From an uncultured Clostridia bacterium (lineage in GTDB: Bacteria; Bacillota; Clostridia; Christensenellales; Borkfalkiaceae): a stretch of DNA of 64,000 bases. The notes under the pieces were generated by a model that searched no databases, was not told the origin of the DNA, and saw only the letters and a program-made list of their open reading frames with translations. Both the position numbers and the translations under genes were made by a program. Position 1 is the stretch's first letter, and each line of letters starts with the position of its first letter. The stretch covers positions 89,204 to 153,203 of the forward strand of contig CANQKF010000001.1 in NCBI GenBank assembly GCA_947624445.1. The letters run 5' to 3'. Of this stretch, positions 27,781 through 36,925 are shown piece after piece.

Positions 27781-27810
27781 ATTATAGCCGAATGCGGCGG
27801 CGCTTGTCAA
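27781..27810 (-). promoter_or_regulatory. sigma-A-like promoter for the GH27 gene
   Basis: Minus strand TTGACA-N18-TATAAT between sigE stop and GH27 start. Confidence 0.75.
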
Positions 27811-27840
27811 TGCGTGCGCATAAATTCTTTGCCGCAAACC

Positions 27841-28551
27841 TCACACGAATTTGGAAATTTCCTTTTTGAGCCGCTCGATGATCTTCTTCTCGAGGCGGGA
27901 AATGTAGCTCTGGGAGATCCCGAGCGCGTCGGCGACGTCCTTTTGGGTCATCTCCTCTCTTCCGCCCAGCCCGAAGCGCATGCACATGATGCGCCGCTCC
28001 CGCTCTGGGAGTTTCTCGAGCGCCTCGCGCAGGAGCTCCTTTTCCACGTTGGATTCCACGCCGCCGTAGACCGATTCGCAGTCGGTGCCGAGGATATCCG
28101 AGAGCAGGAGTTCGTTGCCCTCGAAGTCGGTGTTGAGCGGTTCGTCGATGGAGATCTCGCTCTTGAGCTTCACGGTCCTGCGCAGATACATGAGGATCTC
28201 GTTCTCGATGCAGCGGGAGGCGTACGTCGCGAGCTTGATGTTCTTCTCCGCGCGGAAAGAGCCCACCGCCTTGATGAGCCCGATGGTCCCGATGGAGATG
28301 AGATCGTCGGGATCCACCCCCGTGTTTTCGAATTTGCGCGAGATATAGACGACGAGCCGCAGATTGTGCTCGATGAGCTTCGCCTTGATCGCCTCGGCGT
28401 CCTCCCCCTCCTCGAGCTTTTTGAGCATCTCCGCCTCCTCCTCGGGGGGAAGCGGGAGCGGGAGCGCCTCGCTTCCGCAGAGATAGTGGATGACGTTCTC
28501 GCTGCCCTTGAGCTCGGTGAGCCACGCCTTGAGCTGTTCGAAAAGTTTCAC
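27841..28551 (-). CDS. sigE: RNA polymerase sporulation sigma factor SigE
   Basis: [34 protein letters not shown]..; follows spoIIGA. Confidence 0.95.
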   Translation of the reverse strand: MKLFEQLKAWLTELKGSENVIHYLCGSEALPLPLPPEEEAEMLKKLEEGEDAEAIKAKLIEHNLRLVVYISRKFENTGVDPDDLISIGTIGLIKAVGSFRAEKNIKLATYASRCIENEILMYLRRTVKLKSEISIDEPLNTDFEGNELLLSDILGTDCESVYGGVESNVEKELLREALEKLPERERRIMCMRFGLGGREEMTQKDVADALGISQSYISRLEKKIIERLKKEISKFV

Positions 28552-28552
28552 G

Positions 28553-29350
28553 CTATGCCTCCAATAACGCGGTGTGCAGAATGAGCTGGACCCCGCCCGC
28601 GACGTCGCCGACGGTGAGCAGCACGCCGTGCCGCTCGAGGGTCTCTCCCCCCGTACGGATCGCGAGCGTATCGCAGGAAAAGACGGGCGAAGTTTTTTGC
28701 CCGTTGACCGTCGCGATCGTCATGTGGCCCTCGGCGTGCGGATGCCGCCCGAAGAGCGCGAAGATCGCCTGCGCCGAGGTGACGCAAACGGGCTTGCCGC
28801 GGAATTCGAGCAGGTTCCCGCTATCGGCGTAGCCCCGCCATCGCACCTTCCGCCCCGCGGCGCAGAGCGCGCATTCGAGGATGTTCCGCGCCGTGTGCCT
28901 ATAACGGTAAAACCGCCGCGCGCCGCAGACGATCGCAATGAAAAAACTACATACGCCCCCCACCATAAGCCCCACGGGGACGCGTTCGACGAGAAAGCCT
29001 TCGCCGCCCTCCGTCTCGATCCCGAAGAAGGAATAGATCGCGGTCAAAAGCCCGCCGAGCGCGAACGTCATGAGGAAAAATGCGGCGATCGTGAGAAGAT
29101 ACGGCCTTGCGCGCCTTCCGCGGGCGGCGATGAGCCCGAGCGCCGCGCCGCCCGTAAACTTTGCAAGATACGCCGCCCACGCGGGAAGCGACAACAGCGG
29201 GAAAACGATCGCCTGCACTCCGCCGAGCGCGCTCGCGAGCCCCAGCCGCCACCATGAAACGCGCACGCGGGCGCATTGCAGGGCAAGGAACAACAGCACG
29301 CCGTCGATCAGAAAATTTTCGAGAAAGGCAACTTCGATATAGACTTTCAT
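28553..29350 (-). CDS. spoIIGA: sigma-E processing peptidase SpoIIGA
   Basis: [29 protein letters not shown]-terminus, immediately upstream of sigE. Confidence 0.9.
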   Translation of the reverse strand: MKVYIEVAFLENFLIDGVLLFLALQCARVRVSWWRLGLASALGGVQAIVFPLLSLPAWAAYLAKFTGGAALGLIAARGRRARPYLLTIAAFFLMTFALGGLLTAIYSFFGIETEGGEGFLVERVPVGLMVGGVCSFFIAIVCGARRFYRYRHTARNILECALCAAGRKVRWRGYADSGNLLEFRGKPVCVTSAQAIFALFGRHPHAEGHMTIATVNGQKTSPVFSCDTLAIRTGGETLERHGVLLTVGDVAGGVQLILHTALLEA

Positions 29351-29390
29351 AGCCGTCTGTTTCCGCCATTATAGCGCCCAAAACGGCATG

Positions 29391-29419
29391 AAAAAAGGCA
29401 TATCCCGTCGGAATATGCC
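29391..29419 (-). terminator. intrinsic terminator of the HTH gene
   Basis: Minus strand GGCATAT-N9-ATATGCC-TTTTTT. Confidence 0.7.
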
Positions 29420-29437
29420 GAAATATGCGATGTGACA

Positions 29438-29644
29438 TCAATCCTCGAGCCCCGCCAGATAGTCGATCGAGACATCGAAATATTTTGCGAGCGCGATGAG
29501 CTTGGAGAGCGTCGGCTCACATTGCTCCAATTCCCAGAGACTGATGATGGACTTACCGACGTCGATCTCCTTCGCGAGCCGCACCTGCCCGATGTTCTTT
29601 TCCTGACGGAGCGCCCTGAGGCGTTCCCCGAACCCCGTTTCCAT
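29438..29644 (-). CDS. XRE-family HTH regulator (68 aa)
   Basis: METGFGERLRALRQEKNIGQVRLAKEIDVGKSIISLWELEQCEPTLSKLIALAKYFDVSIDYLAGLED. Confidence 0.92.
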   Translation of the reverse strand: METGFGERLRALRQEKNIGQVRLAKEIDVGKSIISLWELEQCEPTLSKLIALAKYFDVSIDYLAGLED

Positions 29645-29651
29645 ATAAATA

Positions 29652-29673
29652 TTTTCCCACAATAGTGGGAAAA
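29652..29673. promoter_or_regulatory. operator-like palindrome 1
   Basis: TTTTCCCAC-AATA-GTGGGAAAA, 9-bp perfect arms. Confidence 0.75.
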
Positions 29674-29677
29674 ATAC

Positions 29678-29706
29678 TTGACTTCCCATTATAATGGGAA
29701 TATAAT
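29678..29706 (+). promoter_or_regulatory. sigma-A promoter with palindrome 2 filling the spacer
   Basis: TTGACT(29678-29683)-N17-TATAAT(29701-29706); TTCCCATTATAATGGGAA at 29683-29700 is an 18-bp perfect palindrome. Confidence 0.85.
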
Positions 29707-29734
29707 GGATGTACTTTCACCCAAGGAGGATGGT

Positions 29735-30058
29735 ATGTTCTGTAAAAATTGCGGAAAAGAGATCGACGACAAGGCTGTGATCTGCCCCAACTGCGGCGTT
29801 GCGGTGGAGCGCGAGGCGCCCGCCGCAACGCCCAAGACGAACACGCTCGCCATCGTCGGCTTTGTGCTCTCGTTCTTTGTGGCGATCGCGGGGCTCGTGT
29901 GCTCCATCATCGCGCGCAAACAGTGCAAAGAGCGCGGCGAAGGCGGCGCGGGGCTCGCCCTTGCGGGCATCATCATCAGCATCGCGGAGATGGTGATCGC
30001 GGTCATCTACTTCGTCATCATCATCGTTGCTCTGATCGCTGCTGCAGGCGCCATGTGA
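29735..30058 (+). CDS. zinc-ribbon / DUF4190-like small membrane protein
   Basis: MFCKNCGKEIDDKAVICPNCG + TM segments; RBS AAGGAGGA. Confidence 0.85.
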   Translation: MFCKNCGKEIDDKAVICPNCGVAVEREAPAATPKTNTLAIVGFVLSFFVAIAGLVCSIIARKQCKERGEGGAGLALAGIIISIAEMVIAVIYFVIIIVALIAAAGAM

Positions 30059-30062
30059 CCAA

Positions 30063-30096
30063 GAAAGGGAAAGAAGTTATTGCTTCTTTCCCTTTC
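30063..30096. terminator. terminator hairpin overlapping the 3' end of rarA
   Basis: GAAAGGGAAAGAAG-N6-CTTCTTTCCCTTTC. Confidence 0.7.
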
Positions 30097-31381
30097 TCTT
30101 TCTAATCTCCCGCACCGTCTGCTCGAAGCCCTTTTCCGAGGGCGTGTAGTAGACGCGGTCTTTCAGGCTGTCCGGAAGATATTGCTGTTCGACATACCCG
30201 CCGTAGCTGTGCGGGTATTTGTAGGCCGCGCTCGCCGCCTTCATGGCGCGGTCCCCGAAGGAGCTGTCGCGCAGGTAGGGCGGGATGGCGTCGTCGGGCG
30301 CGTTCTTCGCGTCGTCGCGGGCGGCGTCCATGGCAGAGACGACGGTGTTGCTCTTCTCCGCCTCGCAGACGTAGATGATCGCCTCGGAGAGCGGCAGAAG
30401 CCCCTCGGGATAGCCCATGTTCTTGAACGCCGTGAGCGCGGAGACCGCCATCACGAGCGCGTTCGGATCGGCCATGCCCACATCCTCCGCGGCGTGCGCG
30501 ATGAGACGGCGGATGACGAGCAGCGGATCGCATCCCCCCTCGATGAGCCGCATGGCGTAGTAGAGCGCGGCGTTCGCGTCGCTTCCGCGCAGCGACTTGC
30601 AGAATGCCGAGAGGATATCGTAGTAGAGATCCTGATTGTAGGAGAGCGCCTTGCGCTGGATGGACTGCTCGGCGTCGGCGAGGGTCACGTGGATCCTTCC
30701 CTCCTGCGGGGGCGTGGTGAGCACGGCGAGCTCGAGGGCGTTGTATGCCGTGCGCAGGTCTCCGCCCGCTGCCGCCGCAAGATGCGCGAGGGCGTCGTCG
30801 TCGACGTCCGCCGCATAGCTGCCGAGCCCGTGCCGCCGATCCGTGAGCGCACGTTCGAGGGCGCCGCGGATCTCCCCCGCCGTGAGCGGTTCGAAGTGAA
30901 AGACGCGGCACCGCGAGACGATCGCGGGCGTCATCGAGGCATAGGGATTCTCCGTCGTCGAGCCGATGAAGAGAATGGTCCCCTGTTCGATCGCGGGAAG
31001 CAGGGAATCCGACTGCGTTTTGTTGAAACGGTGGCATTCGTCGAGCATGAGATAGGTGCGCTTGCCGTACATTTTGAGGTTGTTGCGGGCGGTCTCCACC
31101 GCTTTTTTGACGTCCGCAACGCCCGCGTTGACGGCGTTGAGCTTGATGAAGGCGCCGTTGGTCTGCGCGGCGATGATGTTGGCGAGCGTCGTCTTGCCGC
31201 AGCCGGGAGGCCCCCAGAAGATGCAGCTGCCGAGGCGGTCGAGGGCGATGGCGCGGCGAAGCAGCGAGCCCTCCGCGACGAGGTGCGCCTGCCCCACGAA
31301 GTCTTTCATCGTCGAGGCGCGCATCCGCTCGGCAAGCGGTTTCGCGCGCTCCTCGTTTTCGTTAAAATCAAAGAGATCCAT
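30077..31381 (-). CDS. rarA: replication-associated recombination protein A (RarA/MgsA)
   Basis: PLAERMRASTMKDFVGQAHLV..FWGPPGCGKTTLANIIA..LMLDECHRFNKTQSDSLLPAIEQG. Confidence 0.96.
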   Translation of the reverse strand: MDLFDFNENEERAKPLAERMRASTMKDFVGQAHLVAEGSLLRRAIALDRLGSCIFWGPPGCGKTTLANIIAAQTNGAFIKLNAVNAGVADVKKAVETARNNLKMYGKRTYLMLDECHRFNKTQSDSLLPAIEQGTILFIGSTTENPYASMTPAIVSRCRVFHFEPLTAGEIRGALERALTDRRHGLGSYAADVDDDALAHLAAAAGGDLRTAYNALELAVLTTPPQEGRIHVTLADAEQSIQRKALSYNQDLYYDILSAFCKSLRGSDANAALYYAMRLIEGGCDPLLVIRRLIAHAAEDVGMADPNALVMAVSALTAFKNMGYPEGLLPLSEAIIYVCEAEKSNTVVSAMDAARDDAKNAPDDAIPPYLRDSSFGDRAMKAASAAYKYPHSYGGYVEQQYLPDSLKDRVYYTPSEKGFEQTVREIRKRKGKKQ

Positions 31382-32173
31382 TTATTCCACCAAGAGACTG
31401 CGGATCATCTCCGCGTTCGCCTTGCCGAGCGCATAGCCCTGCGCATAGGCGAAATCCATCCGCTTGACCTGATATTGGTCCATGTCGCCGAGATCGGGTT
31501 CCAGCCAGAGGTCGACGTATTTGCGCATGAGATGTTTGCGCTGCGTGGTGCGGGTATCCATGATGTCGATGCAGCGGAGCAGAGTGCTGACGAGGTTGGG
31601 TTTGAGCTCCTTCGCCTGCATGAGATTGCCGAGGACGTCCACGGCGACGATGGTCTCCGCCCCCATGTTGCGCAGAAGGCGGGTCGGGACGCGCTCGAGG
31701 ATGCCGCCATCGACCAGATAGCCGTGCTCCCCGATCTTCGCGGGCGTGAACACGCCAGGGATCGAGCTCGAGGCGAGCGCGCAGTCGACGACGTTGCCCT
31801 CTTCGAGCACGACGACGCGCCCCCGTTCGAGGTCGGTCGCCACGCAGGCGAAGGGGATCGAAAGCTCCGCGAACGTCTTTTCGCCCATGAGGTCGGCGAC
31901 GAGTTTGCGCGCCTTCGCCGTCCGCATGAGCCCGTTGCTGCGCACGGGATTGAGATTGAGCGCCGCAAGGTCGCGGAGCTTCAATCCGACGACGGCGTCC
32001 CGCATCGCGGCGGGGGAGACGCCCGCGCAGTAGCATGCGCCGACGATCGCGCCCATCGAGCAGCCCGTGACGAATTCGGGGCGGATCTCCGCCTCCTCAA
32101 GCGCCTGTAAGAAGCCGATATGCGCGACGCCGCGCGAACCGCCCGCGCCGAGCGCAAGCCCCAATTTTTTCAT
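31382..32173 (-). CDS. patatin-like phospholipase family protein
   Basis: LGLALGAGGSRGVAHIGFLQAL..GCSMGAIVGACYC..DGGILERVP. Confidence 0.93.
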   Translation of the reverse strand: MKKLGLALGAGGSRGVAHIGFLQALEEAEIRPEFVTGCSMGAIVGACYCAGVSPAAMRDAVVGLKLRDLAALNLNPVRSNGLMRTAKARKLVADLMGEKTFAELSIPFACVATDLERGRVVVLEEGNVVDCALASSSIPGVFTPAKIGEHGYLVDGGILERVPTRLLRNMGAETIVAVDVLGNLMQAKELKPNLVSTLLRCIDIMDTRTTQRKHLMRKYVDLWLEPDLGDMDQYQVKRMDFAYAQGYALGKANAEMIRSLLVE

Positions 32174-32205
32174 AACGTCCCCCCTCGTTTGCATAGATTT
32201 AAGCT

Positions 32206-33135
32206 ATGGATATTTCGTTGGATCGGATCAAAAACGCACTGATTTCGGCGGCGGTCGTCGGGGCGATCGCGCTCCTGCTCATCGCGCCCGCGCACTATGC
32301 CGAAAGTGTCTCGAAGGGGATCTCCCTGTGGGCGGTCGGCGTGCTCCCCGCAACGCTTCCCTTCCTCTTTCTCACGGCGATCTTCGCCGATCTCAAACTC
32401 TTCGGGCGGCTCTCCCGCGCCGTCTCCCCCCTCTCGCGGCGCGTGTTCCGCGTCTCGGGGACGGGCGCCTGCGTCGCGCTGCTCTCCGTCGTCTCGGGCT
32501 ATCCCGTCGGCGCGCGGACGATCGGCGATCTCGCGCAGGACGGAAGGCTCAAAAAGGAGGAATGCTTCCGCGTCGCGTGCCTCGCGACGACCTCCGGGCC
32601 CGCCTTCCTCGTGGGCGCCGTGGGCTGCGGCATGTATGCGCGCCCGTGGATCGGCTGGATCCTCTGGCTCGCCCACCTCTTCGGGGTCTTTTCGGTCTCC
32701 GCGCTCCTCTTCCGCCGCGCGAAACCGCCCAAAGCCGACGCCCTTCTTGCCAAGCCCGCGGATACTTCCTCCGCGCTCTCGGGCGCCGTGCTCTCGGTGC
32801 TGTTCGTCGGCGGGGCGATCGCGATCTTCTATGCTTTCGGACAGATGGTGAGCGACCTCACCGCCCCGCTCGCGCTTCCGCCGATCGCAGACGGAACGCT
32901 GCGCGGGCTCATCGAGATGACGGCGGGCTGCGGCGCGATGGCGCAGATCGGCTCCCCGCTCGCCGTCGGGCTCACCGCCTTTTTCGTGACCTTCGGGGGA
33001 AGCTGCGTGCTCATGCAACAGCTCGTCTTTCTGCGGCGGGCGAACGTAAAAACGCTCCCCTTTCTCGGCGTAAAGCTCTTGCAGGGGATCGTGGCGGGCG
33101 CCGCCGCCCTGCTCTTGGCCAAGTTTCTGCTCTAA
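32206..33135 (+). CDS. YlbJ-like sporulation membrane protein (nucleoside-recognition-type)
   Basis: GISLWAVGVLPATLPFLFLTAIF..VVSGYPVGARTIGDL..GPAFLVGAVG. Confidence 0.8.
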   Translation: MDISLDRIKNALISAAVVGAIALLLIAPAHYAESVSKGISLWAVGVLPATLPFLFLTAIFADLKLFGRLSRAVSPLSRRVFRVSGTGACVALLSVVSGYPVGARTIGDLAQDGRLKKEECFRVACLATTSGPAFLVGAVGCGMYARPWIGWILWLAHLFGVFSVSALLFRRAKPPKADALLAKPADTSSALSGAVLSVLFVGGAIAIFYAFGQMVSDLTAPLALPPIADGTLRGLIEMTAGCGAMAQIGSPLAVGLTAFFVTFGGSCVLMQQLVFLRRANVKTLPFLGVKLLQGIVAGAAALLLAKFLL

Positions 33136-34010
33136 CTATAGGCGCCGAGCAGCTTGAACTGCGTGCAATACGCCTCCGCCTCGCGGATCGCGCGGCGCAC
33201 CCACTCGCTCGCAAGGTCGCCCGCGAACTCGATGAAGAAGCGGTAGGTCCCGAAACGGTCCTTGACGGGGCGGGACTCGATGCGGGTGAGGTTGAGCCGC
33301 TGGCGCTGGAAGATCTTCAATAGCCCCAAAAGCGCCCCGGGGCGGTCCTCGCAGACGGCGCAGAAAAAGACCATGGCGCCGTGCTCGTACCCGAGCGGCT
33401 GTTTGCGGCGCTCGAGCAGGAGAAACCGCGTAAAGTTCCCTCGGTTATCCGCAATATTTTCGGGGGAAAGCACAACTCCGTCCCGCGCGACGTGCGCGCC
33501 CACGATGCCCGCGGAATGCGCGTCGAGATGGTCGAGGCTCTCCACCGTCGAGGATGTGTAGACGCACTTTGCGTTGGGAAAGCGGCGGAAGATGTACTCC
33601 GAGCACTGCCGGATCGCCTGCTCGTGCGAATAGATGCATTCGATCTCCGCTTCGCGGACGCCCGCAAGCATCGCGAGCCTGTGATCGACGGTGAGCGGAA
33701 GCTCTTCGATCGCGAACACATCCTCCTCCGCGAGCAGATCGAGGCACTCGTTGACCCCGCCGTTCAGCGAATTCTCCACAGGAAGGACAGCGTAATCGAC
33801 TTCCCCGCCGAGGAGCCGTTGCACCGCCTCCGTGAAGCTGTGGCAGAGCACGATCTCGTAGTCCTCGCACAGCATGTGCGCGGCGAGCTGGGAATAGCTG
33901 CCCGCGGGCCCCAAACAGCTCACGCGCATCTTTGCCGCCGCAGCTTCCTCCTCCGCCCGCTTACGGTCGCGGAGAAGGTCCTCTTCTCTTGCATACAGCC
34001 GATCCATCAT
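33132..34010 (-). CDS. pheA: prephenate dehydratase with C-terminal ACT
   Basis: VSCLGPAGSYSQLAAH..VLPVENSLNGGVNE..NFTRFLLL..RPGALLGLLKIF..RIESRPVKD. Confidence 0.94.
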   Translation of the reverse strand: MMDRLYAREEDLLRDRKRAEEEAAAAKMRVSCLGPAGSYSQLAAHMLCEDYEIVLCHSFTEAVQRLLGGEVDYAVLPVENSLNGGVNECLDLLAEEDVFAIEELPLTVDHRLAMLAGVREAEIECIYSHEQAIRQCSEYIFRRFPNAKCVYTSSTVESLDHLDAHSAGIVGAHVARDGVVLSPENIADNRGNFTRFLLLERRKQPLGYEHGAMVFFCAVCEDRPGALLGLLKIFQRQRLNLTRIESRPVKDRFGTYRFFIEFAGDLASEWVRRAIREAEAYCTQFKLLGAYS

Positions 34011-35032
34011 GCCCTCTCCGCGATATCGAGGATCAGGCGCTCGGTATCTTCCCAACCGAGGCAGGGATCCGTGATGGACTTGCCGAACTCGATATCGTGC
34101 TCCTGGCAGCCCTCCGCGAGAAAGCTCTCGATCATGAATCCCTTGACGATCCTTTTGAAGTCCCCGTCCTGGCGGCGGTTTTGCAGCACTTCCTTCACGA
34201 TGCGGATCTGCTGCTTGAAGTGTTTGCCCGAATTGGAATGGTTGGCGTCGATGACGACGGCGGGGTTTTTGAGCCCGCCCGCCTGCGCATAGCTGTCCAT
34301 GACCTGCATGACCGTTTCGTAGTGGTAGTTGGGGATATCGTTGCCGTAGTTATCCACCCGACCGCGCAGAACGGCATGGGCATAGGGATTGCCCTCCGTT
34401 TTTACCTGCCAATTATGATACTTGAACACCTGCGGGCTCTGCGCCGCATAGATGGAATTGATGAGCACGGGAATGCTGCCGCTCATCGGATTCTTGAAGC
34501 CGACGGGCAGCTCGACGCCGCTCGAGACCAGCCTGTGCATCTGGTTTTCGCTCGACCGCGCGCCGATCGCGACATAGGTGACGAGATCCTCGACATAGGC
34601 GTAGTTCTCGGGATAGAGCATTTCATCGGCGGCCGAGAGCCCCGATTCCTCGATGGCGGAGAGAAGCAGGCTACGGATGGTGCGGATCCCGCGCAGCGTA
34701 TCCTCCTTGTGCTCGGGATCGGGCTGGGAGAACATCCCCTTGTAGCCGATGCCGCGCGTTCTCGGCTTTGCCGTGTAGATGCGCGGAATGAGCACGAGGC
34801 GGTCCTGCACCTTCTCGCTGAGCGTCGCCAAGCGGCGCACGTATTCGAGGACGGGCGCGGGTTCGTGCGCGGAGCAGGGCCCGACGATCACGAGCAGTTT
34901 GTCGCTCTTGCCCGTGATGACGTCGATCGCCAGCCTGTCGCGGGCGCGCTTGATCTCGGCGATCGCCTTGGGGACGGGGCACTCCGCGATGATCTCCTCC
35001 GCAGACGGGATCTCGATTTGCTTCTCAAACAT
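34007..35032 (-). CDS. class I 3-deoxy-7-phosphoheptulonate (DAHP) synthase
   Basis: LLVIVGPCSAHEPAPVLEYVRRL..PRTRGIGYKGM..GSIPVLINSIYAA..VVIDANHSNSGK. Confidence 0.96.
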   Translation of the reverse strand: MFEKQIEIPSAEEIIAECPVPKAIAEIKRARDRLAIDVITGKSDKLLVIVGPCSAHEPAPVLEYVRRLATLSEKVQDRLVLIPRIYTAKPRTRGIGYKGMFSQPDPEHKEDTLRGIRTIRSLLLSAIEESGLSAADEMLYPENYAYVEDLVTYVAIGARSSENQMHRLVSSGVELPVGFKNPMSGSIPVLINSIYAAQSPQVFKYHNWQVKTEGNPYAHAVLRGRVDNYGNDIPNYHYETVMQVMDSYAQAGGLKNPAVVIDANHSNSGKHFKQQIRIVKEVLQNRRQDGDFKRIVKGFMIESFLAEGCQEHDIEFGKSITDPCLGWEDTERLILDIAERA

Positions 35033-35508
35033 TATTTTCCTCTCTTGCCGATGTATTCGTAGACCGCTTTGGGAACGTATTCTTCATAGGGTTTGCCGAA
35101 ACGGATGCAGTTCCGCACGATCGTGGAACTCACGTGCAGCAGCTCCTGCCCCGTGGGGAGATAGATCGGGATCATGCCCGGATCGAGCTTGCGGCTCGCG
35201 TAGTAATCCGCCGTCTCGTATTCGAAATCCACGGTGTTGCGCACGCCGCGCACATAGAAGGGCGTCTGTTCGGCGATCAGAAGATCCGCGACGACACCGT
35301 CCCAGCAGACGACCCGCACCCGCGGCTCCCCTTCGTAGACGGCGCGGATCATCTCCGCCCGCTCCTCCGCCGTGAACAGATAGCGCTTTTCGGGATTTTG
35401 GGCGACGGCGACGACCACTTCGTCGAAGAGCGCGAGGGACCGCGCGACGGTCTCGGCGTGCCCGACGGTGAACGGATCGAAACTGCCCGCAAAAACGCAT
35501 TTTTTCAT
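35032..35508 (-). CDS. coaD: phosphopantetheine adenylyltransferase
   Basis: FAGSFDPFTVGHAETVARSLALFDEVVVAVAQNPEK; HVSSTIVR. Confidence 0.96.
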   Translation of the reverse strand: MKKCVFAGSFDPFTVGHAETVARSLALFDEVVVAVAQNPEKRYLFTAEERAEMIRAVYEGEPRVRVVCWDGVVADLLIAEQTPFYVRGVRNTVDFEYETADYYASRKLDPGMIPIYLPTGQELLHVSSTIVRNCIRFGKPYEEYVPKAVYEYIGKRGK

Positions 35509-36038
35509 GGGTCGCTCCTTTCGAAGATCGCGATCTTCGTCCTTCCGTAGCTGCGGAGGTCGGCGCGCACCCAACCCTCGGGCGCAACCTCCTCCCGCTC
35601 GCTCTCGGCGACGACGCAGCCGCCTTCCTCGAGCAGGTCCCGCTCCCGCACAAGGCGCAGGATCTCCTCGGTGTAGCGCTCCCGGTAGGGCGGATCCGAG
35701 AAGATGATCCCGAACTTTCCCGCCGCCCCGAGAAGGCAGGCGCGGTAATCGCGCACCGAAATTTCCGCCGCGATCCCGATCGCATTGAGATTCTTTTTGC
35801 ACAGCGCGACGCTCTCGCGCGCGATGTCGTTGAACACAGCTTCCCGTGCGCCGCGGGAGAGCGCCTCGATGCCGAGGGCGCCGCTTCCGCAGAAGAGATC
35901 GAGCACGCGCGCCCCCGCAAGCCGCGGCGTGAGGACCGCAAAGAGCGATTCCTTGACGCGGTCGGAGGTCGGGCGGATGGCGTCGCCGCGGAACCCCGCG
36001 AGCACCCGCCCGCGGTACTTTCCCGCGATCACCCTCAT
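35505..36038 (-). CDS. rsmD: 16S rRNA (guanine(966)-N2)-methyltransferase
   Basis: MRVIAGKYRGRVL..RPTSDRVKESLFA..VLDLFCGSGALGIEALSRGA..IIFSDPPYRE. Confidence 0.95.
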   Translation of the reverse strand: MRVIAGKYRGRVLAGFRGDAIRPTSDRVKESLFAVLTPRLAGARVLDLFCGSGALGIEALSRGAREAVFNDIARESVALCKKNLNAIGIAAEISVRDYRACLLGAAGKFGIIFSDPPYRERYTEEILRLVRERDLLEEGGCVVAESEREEVAPEGWVRADLRSYGRTKIAIFERSDP

Positions 36039-36757
36039 TTCTTCGCCTTCTTTTTCTTCCCGCCCCGCTCGATTTCGGTCTTTTCCGCGTTTTTGAGGCG
36101 GTCGTCGCGCTCCCGCGCGGCGCCGACGAGGTAGGCGATCCCGCTCACGAGGATGGGAAGAATGCACATGAGAATGGAAAAATACGGGCTCACGCGCAGC
36201 CCGAGCGGGGCGCCGTCCGCCCCCTTTTTCGTGCCGAACCACGAAATGGGGATGATCGCCCAGCCCGCGAACATCACGAGCGCGTAGTAGGCGACGCCGC
36301 CGCCCGTCATGACGTACTTCTCGGGGATGGCGCCCGCGACGATCCCGAGCAAAATGGCGGGAAGCGCGACGTAGAGTCCGATCAGAAAGCCCTTCCAGGG
36401 ACGGTATTCGCGCTCGGGGCGGTGGTCGCCGCCCGAGGCGATCCCCTCGGCGACGCTCTTTCTGTGCAGCTCGCCCGCGACGTATGCGCCGTAGTGCATC
36501 TTCCCGTAGTTGTAGCACAGGTTTGCGTTGTAGAACGCGCCGCCCGCGATGCAGAGAATGCCGAGCGCCACCCTTGCCGCAAGACTTCCGATGAGCTGGC
36601 AGACGAGGCAGAGCAGGCTCATGAACAAATACATGAGATAGGGCGTCACGGCGCGGCGGAAACACTCCCACTGCGTGCGGCGGAAGAGCCGCAAAGCCGA
36701 GGGATCGGAATCGTCCGCCTCCCGTTTTTTCCTCTTTTTCGGTGCTTCGTTTAACAT
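36035..36757 (-). CDS. hypothetical membrane protein
   Basis: MLNEAPKKRKKREADDSDPSALRLFRRTQWECFRRAVTPYLMYLFMSLLCLVCQLIGS..; 4-nt overlap with rsmD. Confidence 0.75.
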   Translation of the reverse strand: MLNEAPKKRKKREADDSDPSALRLFRRTQWECFRRAVTPYLMYLFMSLLCLVCQLIGSLAARVALGILCIAGGAFYNANLCYNYGKMHYGAYVAGELHRKSVAEGIASGGDHRPEREYRPWKGFLIGLYVALPAILLGIVAGAIPEKYVMTGGGVAYYALVMFAGWAIIPISWFGTKKGADGAPLGLRVSPYFSILMCILPILVSGIAYLVGAARERDDRLKNAEKTEIERGGKKKKAKK

Positions 36758-36925
36758 ACTTCCTCCGAAGTTGCTTCTCAAGCCATTATACCACGGCGGC
36801 GGGGCGGATGTCAACCCGAATTCCCCCGCCGCGCGAAGAAAGGGCGCAATTTTCGCAAGATCGGCGCCGCCGCCCTTCCGTACATGAAAAAACGGAGCCC
36901 TTCCGCTCCGCCGCGTGCGCTTGTT

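Noticed and set aside
29351-29437. Spo0A boxes upstream of spoIIGA
   Set aside because: A TATAAT is visible but no clear TGTCGAA-type box.
30080-32110. 676-aa plus-strand ORF
   Set aside because: Antisense to both rarA and the patatin gene; spans two real genes.
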